Below are positions 55,899 to 61,781 of a stretch of DNA of 64,000 bases, one piece after another. The stretch comes from Auraticoccus monumenti (GTDB taxonomy: Bacteria > Actinomycetota > Actinomycetes > Propionibacteriales > Propionibacteriaceae). The position numbers and the translations under genes were made by a program. Where the stretch lies: positions 186,001-250,000 of the forward strand of contig NZ_LT629688.1 in NCBI RefSeq assembly GCF_900101785.1. Direction: 5' to 3'. The notes beneath the pieces are model-generated. The model did no database searches and had not been told where the DNA came from. It saw only the letters and a list, made by a program, of their open reading frames with translations. Position 1 is the stretch's first letter. Every line of letters starts with the position of its first letter.

Positions 55899-56753
55899 AT
55901 GTCCTACCCCACCGACCGACCCGCCACCTGGTTCGTCACCGGCACCTCGCGCGGACTCGGCCTCGAGCTCGTGCGACTGCTGCTGGAGCGCGGCGACCGG
56001 GTCGCCGCGACCACCCGCTCGGTCGAGCGGCTGGCCTCCTCCCTCGACGGCACCGCGACGACGAACCTGCTGCCGCTGGAGGTGGACCTCACCTCGCCGA
56101 CCGAGGTCGAGGCCGCCGTCGCCCGGACCGTCGAGACCTTCGGCGGCCTGGACGTGGTGGTCAACAACGCCGGCTACGGCTACCTGGGAGCGGTGGAGGA
56201 GACCCCGGCCGAGGACGTCCGCACCATGTTCGACGTGCAGGTGCACGGCACCTGGAACGTGCTGCGCTCCGCACTGCCCCCGATGCGTGCCGCGGGTTCG
56301 GGCCACCTGGTCAACGTGTCCTCGGTGCTCGGCCTGCTGCCCTTCCCCGGCTGGGGGCTCTACGTGGCGGCCAAGCACGCGCTGGAGGGGCTCACGGGCT
56401 CCCTGGCCGCGGAGGTCGCCGGCTTCGGCATCCGGGTCACCCTGGTCGAGCCCGGCTACATGCGCACCGACTTCCTCACCCCGCACTCCCTGGTCCTGCC
56501 CGGTGACACCGTCGAGGGCTACGCGTCGATCCGCGAGATGACCAGCGCCCACCAGGCCATGCCCGGCACCCAGCTCGGTGACCCGGCCCGGGCCGCCGCG
56601 GCGATCGTCCGGGTGGTCGAGTCCGGTGACGCGCCGCTGCACCAGCTGCTCGGCTCCGACACCCTCAGCCTGGTCGAGGGCCAGCTCGAGGCCCTGCGCG
56701 CGGACCTGGAGGCCTCCCGCACCCTCGCCGTGACCACCGACGTCCCGGCCTGA
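55899..56753 (+). CDS. Short-chain dehydrogenase/reductase (XRE partner)
   Basis: A 284-residue classical SDR. VTGTSRGLG is the cofactor motif, NNAGYGYLG and YVAAKHALEG (Tyr-x3-Lys) are intact, and VNVSSVLG carries the Ser. It is of the broad oxidoreductase/ketoreductase type often paired with MmyB-like regulators. AGGAG precedes the ATG. It is convergent with the ABC permease gene. Confidence 0.87.
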   Translation: MSYPTDRPATWFVTGTSRGLGLELVRLLLERGDRVAATTRSVERLASSLDGTATTNLLPLEVDLTSPTEVEAAVARTVETFGGLDVVVNNAGYGYLGAVEETPAEDVRTMFDVQVHGTWNVLRSALPPMRAAGSGHLVNVSSVLGLLPFPGWGLYVAAKHALEGLTGSLAAEVAGFGIRVTLVEPGYMRTDFLTPHSLVLPGDTVEGYASIREMTSAHQAMPGTQLGDPARAAAAIVRVVESGDAPLHQLLGSDTLSLVEGQLEALRADLEASRTLAVTTDVPA

Positions 56754-56793
56754 TCCAGCCGCACCGCGGTCAGGGGGTGCGACGCACCTGCTC

Positions 56794-56823
56794 GGGCTGA
56801 GCCCGTCCGGCTCGGCTCAGCCC
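56794..56823. terminator. 10-bp-stem hairpin between convergent SDR and ABC permease genes
   Basis: GGGCTGAGCC (56794-56803) and GGCTCAGCCC (56814-56823) pair perfectly around a 10-base loop. The right arm contains the stop codon of the permease gene, so the hairpin can terminate both strands. Confidence 0.65.
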
Positions 56824-57728
56824 TTGACCGCCCCCGAGTTCAGCCCGGCCACCAGGTACTTCTGGGCGACGAAGGCGATGCCGATCACCGGGATGGTCAG
56901 CAGCACGGTCGCCGCCGCGGCCTGCTGCAGCATCGGCAGGGTCTGGCCCAGCTGGGTGGCGATGAACACCGGCACCGTCTTGGAGGTGGTGTCGGTGAGG
57001 ATCGCGGCGGTCAGGTACTCCTGGAAGCCGAAGAGGAAGGTGAAGATCCCCGCGGTCAGGATGCCCGGGCCCATCAGCGGGATCATCACCTTGACCAGCA
57101 TCTGCAGCCGGGTGCAGCCGTCGACCATGGCCGCCTCGTCGAGCTCGCGCGGGATCTCGGCGAAGAAGTTGCGCAGCAGCCAGATGGTGAACGGCTGGTT
57201 GATCGCGATCAGCGCCGCGGCCAGGGCGTAGGTGGTGTCGTAGACCCCCAGCGACCGGGAGATGTCGTACATCGGCAGCACCACCGCGAACCGCGGCAGC
57301 GCCCGGAAGATCAGGGCCAGGATCAGCAGCCCGGCGGAGATGTAGCCGGGGAACCGGGACAGGGCGTAGGCGCAGGGCAGCCCGACCAGCAGCGCCACCA
57401 CGGTGGTGATCACCGCGACCACCAGGGTGTTGATCAGGTAGAGGTAGAAGTCGGTGGTCTGCCAGAGGTCGACGAAGGCCGTCAGGGTGGGGGTGTAGAC
57501 GAAGACCGGCGGGTTGGCGAACGCCTCCCGGGTCGGCTTGGTCGAGGCCATGATCGTCCACAGGAACGGGGCGAACATGATCATGCAGGTGGCGGCCAGG
57601 AACAGCCCCCCGACCACGGTGGCGGTGGTGCGGCGGCGGCCGCGGGGCAGCTTGCTGGCCACCACCTCCGCGGCCGTGTCCAGCGGGCGGGTGGTGCCGG
57701 AGCGGCCCGGCGTGACGACGGTGCTCAT
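56817..57728 (-). CDS. Carbohydrate-type ABC importer permease 2 (MalG-like)
   Basis: A 303-residue inner-membrane permease with six predicted helices. The ATPase-coupling EAA loop is RELDEAAMVDGCTRLQM. The N-terminal roughly 35 residues are hydrophilic. With the next permease and the binding protein it makes a CUT1-type importer; no ATP-binding gene is present in the window. The ATG overlaps the permease 1 stop (ATGA). Confidence 0.9.
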   Translation of the reverse strand: MSTVVTPGRSGTTRPLDTAAEVVASKLPRGRRRTTATVVGGLFLAATCMIMFAPFLWTIMASTKPTREAFANPPVFVYTPTLTAFVDLWQTTDFYLYLINTLVVAVITTVVALLVGLPCAYALSRFPGYISAGLLILALIFRALPRFAVVLPMYDISRSLGVYDTTYALAAALIAINQPFTIWLLRNFFAEIPRELDEAAMVDGCTRLQMLVKVMIPLMGPGILTAGIFTFLFGFQEYLTAAILTDTTSKTVPVFIATQLGQTLPMLQQAAAATVLLTIPVIGIAFVAQKYLVAGLNSGAVKG

Positions 57729-58594
57729 GCCTCCTTCGCCTCCTTCAGGATCGAGCGGATGGAGGGGTAGAGGAGCACCAGGATGATGATGATCGTCAGC
57801 ACGCTGATGGCGCTGCCCAGCCCGAGGTCCTCCGCGCCCTCGCGGAAGGCCACGTTGTAGATGTAGAGCATGATCGACTCGTTGCCGAGACCGACCGCCT
57901 GCGGGGCCAGCGGCACCAGGTTGTCGAAGGTGCGCAGGACGTCCATGGTCGAGATCAGCACCGCGAAGCCGAGCACCCCGCGGATGCTGGGGATGATCAC
58001 GTGCCGGTGGCGCATGATCGTCCCGGCGCCGTCGATCTGGGCCGCCTCCAGGGTCTCGCTCGGCACGCCCTGCAGACCGGCCAGGATCATCAGCATCACG
58101 AACGGCAGCATCGACCAGATCACGTTGAGGGCGATGATCAGCCGGTTGGGCCACAGGTCGGTGAACCAGAGCACGTCACCCCCGGTCACCTGACCGAGCA
58201 GGAAGTTGGCCACGCCGCCGAAGTTGGAGTCGAACAGCCAGGAGAACGAGACCGCACCCACCACGTGCGGGATGACGTAGCTGATCAGCATGATCCCCAG
58301 CACCAGCGGCCGGAGCCGACCGAGCCCGTTGACAAGGTTCGCGATCAGGTAGCCCAGGCAGACCGTGACCACCGTGACCACCGCGGTCAGCCCGACCGTG
58401 AACAGCACGGCCCTGCCGAAGCGGGGCTCGGTGAGCGCGGCCAGGTAGTTCTGCAGGCCGACGAAGGTGCCGGCCCGGCCGTAGCTCACCTTCTCGAAGC
58501 TCCACTCCACCGTGCGGTAGAGCGGCACCAGCATGAAGCCGAACATCACCAGCATGCTGGGCAGCGTCAGCGCGAGGAACTCGCGTCTCCTCAT
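57725..58594 (-). CDS. Carbohydrate-type ABC importer permease 1 (MalF-like)
   Basis: A 289-residue permease with six helices. The EAA loop is SETLEAAQIDGAGTIMRH. The N-terminal helix LALTLPSMLVMFGFMLVPLY is typical of the CUT1 group. It lies between the binding-protein gene (78 bp upstream) and permease 2, all on one strand. GAGGAG precedes the ATG. Confidence 0.9.
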   Translation of the reverse strand: MRRREFLALTLPSMLVMFGFMLVPLYRTVEWSFEKVSYGRAGTFVGLQNYLAALTEPRFGRAVLFTVGLTAVVTVVTVCLGYLIANLVNGLGRLRPLVLGIMLISYVIPHVVGAVSFSWLFDSNFGGVANFLLGQVTGGDVLWFTDLWPNRLIIALNVIWSMLPFVMLMILAGLQGVPSETLEAAQIDGAGTIMRHRHVIIPSIRGVLGFAVLISTMDVLRTFDNLVPLAPQAVGLGNESIMLYIYNVAFREGAEDLGLGSAISVLTIIIILVLLYPSIRSILKEAKEA

Positions 58595-58672
58595 CCCCGT
58601 CTCCTCTCGGTCGTGCTCTGGGGGCGGGGCGAGGGGACCTCCCCCCACCCCGCCGCGGACGGTGGGTGCTGA

Positions 58673-59989
58673 TCAGCCCTGCTGCTCGCTCATGACCTGC
58701 TCGCCGATCTCCTGCATCTGCTGCTGGCCCTCCTCGACCGCGATCGCCCCGGTGACGACCTGGGCGACGATCTCGCTGGTGCCGCTGCTCATCTTCGCCA
58801 CCCAGGGGAACGGTGCCGGGGCGGGCACGTTCTGGATCGCCTCGTTGGCGGCGGTGGCGTACGGCGAGTTCTCCTCGGTGACCAGACCCTCGCGGGCTGG
58901 GTAGGCGGCGGGGATGGAGGCCTTCGAGGCGTCCTCGCCCACCGCGGTGGCGATCAGCTCGAAGAGGAGCTTCTTGTCCACCTTGGTGTTGACCGGGATG
59001 GACCACCCGTCCACCGAGAGCGCGCCGTACTGCTTGCCGCCCTCGACGACGGCCGGCGGGGCCGCGAAGGCGAAGTCACCGGCGAACTCGGTGTTGGTGT
59101 CCTTGGTCAGGTCGATCATCCGGCCGGAGAACATGATGCCCATCGCGGCGTCGCCGTTGAACAGCTGCTGCTGCACCTTGGGCTGGTCGAAGGTGGTGAC
59201 CTGCGGGTCCATGTAGGGGGTGAGGGACTTCATCTCCTCCAGCGCCCGCGTGGACTCCTCGGAGGTGAAGAGCGGCTCCTTGCTGTCGGGGTCGACGTAG
59301 TCGATGCCCTGGGAGCCGATGGCGGCCTTGTAGGCGGTGCCGATGTCGGCGCTGGACAGCCAGGGCAGGGCCAGCGGGTACTCGATCTCGCCGGCGTCCT
59401 GGATGGCCTGGGAGACCTCGCGGACCTCCTCGAAGGTGGTCGGCGGCTCCAGGCCCAGCTCGTCGAAGACGTCCTGGCGGTAGGCCATCACCAGCATCTG
59501 GGCCTGCATCGGCAGCCCGTAGACCTTGCCCTCGTAGCTGAGCGACTGCAGCATCTCCTCGTTGATCGCGTCCAGCCCGTACTCCTCGCTGTACTCGGCG
59601 ATGTAGTCGTCCAGCGGCTCGAGCTTGCCCTCGGCGCCGTACTGGGGGATGACGAAGGAGTAGCTCTCGATGATGTCGTAGGTGCCGGTCTCCCCCGCCA
59701 GCGTGGCGGTGGTCTTCTGCACCTGTCCGGCGAAGTCGATCGGGTCGTGCTGCAGCGTCACGTTGTCGTGGGAGCAGCTGGCCACCATGGTGTTGGTGAA
59801 CGGGTCCACCGCCGAGGAGTTGTAGGCCAGCACGTTGACCGTGACGGGCTCGGGCGGGTTGGTGAAGTCGCAGGCGACCTCGGTGGCGGTGTTGGCCGCG
59901 GTGCGCGAACCCGCACCGCATCCGGTCAGCGCCAGGCTGGTGGCGACGAGGCAGCCGGCGGCCACCTTCATCCAGGTCGTGGTGGGCAT
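58673..59989 (-). CDS. Extracellular solute-binding lipoprotein of the ABC importer
   Basis: A 438-residue family 1 solute-binding protein. The lipobox is SLALTGC near residue 24. FEEVREVSQAIQDAG, KVYGLPMQAQMLVMAYR and DAAMGIMFSGRM are typical of sugar/polyol-binding proteins. CUT1 binding proteins usually take oligosaccharides or polyols, but acidic or sulfonated substrates are known. GAGGAG precedes the ATG. A LacI-type operator copy lies 46 bp upstream, which suggests this importer belongs to the catabolic regulon. Confidence 0.9.
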   Translation of the reverse strand: MPTTTWMKVAAGCLVATSLALTGCGAGSRTAANTATEVACDFTNPPEPVTVNVLAYNSSAVDPFTNTMVASCSHDNVTLQHDPIDFAGQVQKTTATLAGETGTYDIIESYSFVIPQYGAEGKLEPLDDYIAEYSEEYGLDAINEEMLQSLSYEGKVYGLPMQAQMLVMAYRQDVFDELGLEPPTTFEEVREVSQAIQDAGEIEYPLALPWLSSADIGTAYKAAIGSQGIDYVDPDSKEPLFTSEESTRALEEMKSLTPYMDPQVTTFDQPKVQQQLFNGDAAMGIMFSGRMIDLTKDTNTEFAGDFAFAAPPAVVEGGKQYGALSVDGWSIPVNTKVDKKLLFELIATAVGEDASKASIPAAYPAREGLVTEENSPYATAANEAIQNVPAPAPFPWVAKMSSGTSEIVAQVVTGAIAVEEGQQQMQEIGEQVMSEQQG

Positions 59990-60034
59990 GGGATCTCCTC
60001 GGTGAGTGGCTGCGGCCGGACGGCCATGGTGACG

Positions 60035-60048
60035 TTCATACGAATGCA
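60035..60048 (-). promoter_or_regulatory. LacI operator D upstream of the ABC importer
   Basis: TTCATACGAATGCA (as read on the plus strand) matches 12 of 14 positions of the shared palindrome. It lies in the 80-bp gap between the importer binding-protein gene and the stop of the second hisD-like gene. The -10 box of this promoter is not clear to me. Confidence 0.6.
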
Positions 60049-60069
60049 CGACCGGGCTGCCGCCCGGGG

Positions 60070-61389
60070 TCAGCGGAGCAGGTCGAGGCGGAGCTGGGCG
60101 CTGTCGCGGTGACCGGGCATCTGCTCGAAGTCCGAGATCGTGACCACCGGACCGGCCTGCACCTCGGTGGCCTCGCGGGTGGCCCGCTGGTAGGTGAGCT
60201 GCTTGAGGAAACCGAGCACCGACAGCCCCGCGGTGTAGCGGGCGCCACGACCGGTGGGCAGCACGTGGTTGGTGCCCGACATGCCCTTGTCGGCGTAGGC
60301 CACCGTGGACCACTCACCCAGGAAGAGCGAGCCGTAGTTGGTCAGCCGGTCCAGGTACCAGTCGGTGTCCTGGGTCAGGATCTCCAGGTGCTCCGGGGCC
60401 AGCAGGTCCATCACCTGCGCGGCGGTCTCGTCGTCCTCGACCACGTAGATCGAGCCCCAGTCCCGCCACGCCGCGCCGGCGATGTCGCGGGTGGCCAGAC
60501 CCTCGAGCTGGCGGGCGACCTCGACCTCGACGGCCTCGCCCAGCTCCAGGGAGGTGGTGACCAGGCAGGCCGGGGAGGTGGGGCCGTGCTCGGCCTGGGC
60601 CAGCAGGTCCGCGGCCACCATCACCGGCGAGGCGTGCCCGTCGGCGATCACCGCGACCTCCGAGGGCCCGGCCAGCACGTCGATGCCGACGCGGCCGTAC
60701 AGCTGGCGCTTCGCCTCGGCCACGTAGGCGTTGCCGGCGCCGACGACCATGTCGGCGGGCTCGCCGTCCAGCAGGCCGAAGGCCATCGCGGCCAGCGCCT
60801 GGACGCCCCCGATGGCGTTGACGCGCTCTGCGCCCGAGGCGCGGGCGGCGTAGAGGACGGCGGGGTGGGGTCGGCCCTGCAGCGACGGCGGGGTGGCGCA
60901 GACGACCTCGCGGACGCCGGCGGCCCTGGCCACGCCGACGGTCATGAATGCGCTGGCCAGCAGCGGGAACCGACCGGCCGGCAGGTAGGCCCCGACCGTG
61001 CCGACCGGGACGTAGCGCTGGCCGCAGACGACGCCGGGGACGACCTCCTCCTCGAAGTCGGTCAGCCGGGCCCGCTGCATCCCGGCGAAGCGCCGGGTCC
61101 GCTCGGCACCGGCGTCGAGGGCCGTCCTCAGGTCGTCGGGCAGGTCGGCGGTGAGCCGCTCGATCTCGTCGGCCTCGATCACGAAGTCGTCACCACCGGT
61201 CCACCCGTCCAGCTGCTCGGCGTAGCGCCGGACCGCCGCGAGACCACCGGACTCGATCTCGGAGAGCATCTCCGAGACGGTCTCGCGGACCCGGGGGTCG
61301 GACTGGGCGGAGACGTCGGGACGGTCGGGGGCGCGGAGCACGGTGACCTTGCCGGGGACGCGGGCCAGGTCCTTGTCGGTGAGATGCAT
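60070..61389 (-). CDS. Histidinol-dehydrogenase-family alcohol dehydrogenase, catabolic paralogue 2
   Basis: A 439-residue HisD-fold enzyme. GAYLPAGRFPLLASAFM, GAGNAYVAEAKRQLYG, LLAQAEHGP (zinc ligands), APEHLEILTQ (catalytic Glu-His), YADKGMSGTNHVLPT (Asp, His) and a C-terminal zinc His in MPGH are all conserved. It differs from paralogue 1 in many positions, so the two are unlikely to be a recent duplicate and probably act on different alcohols. No histidine genes are nearby. The ATG sits inside operator C, and the mRNA appears leaderless. Confidence 0.87.
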   Translation of the reverse strand: MHLTDKDLARVPGKVTVLRAPDRPDVSAQSDPRVRETVSEMLSEIESGGLAAVRRYAEQLDGWTGGDDFVIEADEIERLTADLPDDLRTALDAGAERTRRFAGMQRARLTDFEEEVVPGVVCGQRYVPVGTVGAYLPAGRFPLLASAFMTVGVARAAGVREVVCATPPSLQGRPHPAVLYAARASGAERVNAIGGVQALAAMAFGLLDGEPADMVVGAGNAYVAEAKRQLYGRVGIDVLAGPSEVAVIADGHASPVMVAADLLAQAEHGPTSPACLVTTSLELGEAVEVEVARQLEGLATRDIAGAAWRDWGSIYVVEDDETAAQVMDLLAPEHLEILTQDTDWYLDRLTNYGSLFLGEWSTVAYADKGMSGTNHVLPTGRGARYTAGLSVLGFLKQLTYQRATREATEVQAGPVVTISDFEQMPGHRDSAQLRLDLLR

Positions 61390-61398
61390 ACGTATACG
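61385..61398 (-). promoter_or_regulatory. LacI operator C overlapping the start codon of the second hisD-like gene
   Basis: TGCATACGTATACG (61385-61398) matches 12 of 14 positions of the shared palindrome. It covers the predicted transcription start, the ATG (61389-61387) and the end of the -10 box. Confidence 0.7.
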
Positions 61399-61401
61399 TT
61401 A
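61396..61401 (-). promoter_or_regulatory. -10 box of a leaderless promoter (second hisD-like gene)
   Basis: TAACGT on the minus strand is 6 bases before the ATG at 61389. A TTGCCT box lies 19 bases further upstream. Confidence 0.6.
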
Positions 61402-61493
61402 ATGCCTGCAGGCACGGGTGAGGCAACACTTAGTTCCGGTCGTCACGAGACCGTCACGCGAAGGCGTCGTCAGAGCTGCGAACGACCCCCGCC

Positions 61494-61579
61494 CACACCA
61501 CCGCCCAGTCCCCGACACGGTGGCGAGTCGCCGCGAGACGTCGCCTCAGCGGGGGCCGAGGCGACACCTCAGGGCGAGT
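61494..61579. repeat. Direct repeat, copy 1 (86 bp)
   Basis: It contains GTCGCCTC and GAGGCGAC as an 8-bp inverted repeat with a 10-base loop, and GGTGGCGAGTCGCC. Copy 2 begins 132 bp downstream. Confidence 0.75.
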
Positions 61580-61625
61580 GGCCAGCTCGACGCGTCCCAG
61601 ACCAGGCGGGTGAGTCGCCACCGCG

Positions 61626-61709
61626 CACACCACCGCCCGGTCCTGCACGGTGGCGAGTCGCCGCGAGACGTCGCCCCAGCGGGGACCGAGGCGACACCTC
61701 AGGGCGACT
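61626..61709. repeat. Direct repeat, copy 2 (84 bp)
   Basis: Nearly identical to copy 1. The differences are a two-base shortening near its 5' end and a few substitutions. Its internal stem arm GTCGCCCC carries a change relative to copy 1, which weakens the hairpin. Confidence 0.75.
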
Positions 61710-61781
61710 CGCCGGCAGGACGCAGCCGGACCTCGGCGGGAAGGTCGCCAGGGGCGAGTCGGGAGCGGCTCGACCCGGCCC

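Larger units (their letters stand above)
61390..61781. other. Intergenic region between ileS and the second hisD-like gene (392 bp)
   Basis: No gene is supported. It holds the promoter and operator of the second hisD-like gene at the left and two long direct repeats (61494-61579 and 61626-61709). GGCGAGTCGCC-like short palindromes recur throughout. The repeats lie downstream of ileS and upstream of the hisD-like gene on the same strand. Confidence 0.6.

Noticed and set aside
61494-61709. Repeats as a CRISPR array
   Set aside because: Only two long repeats with a 46-bp gap and no cas genes.
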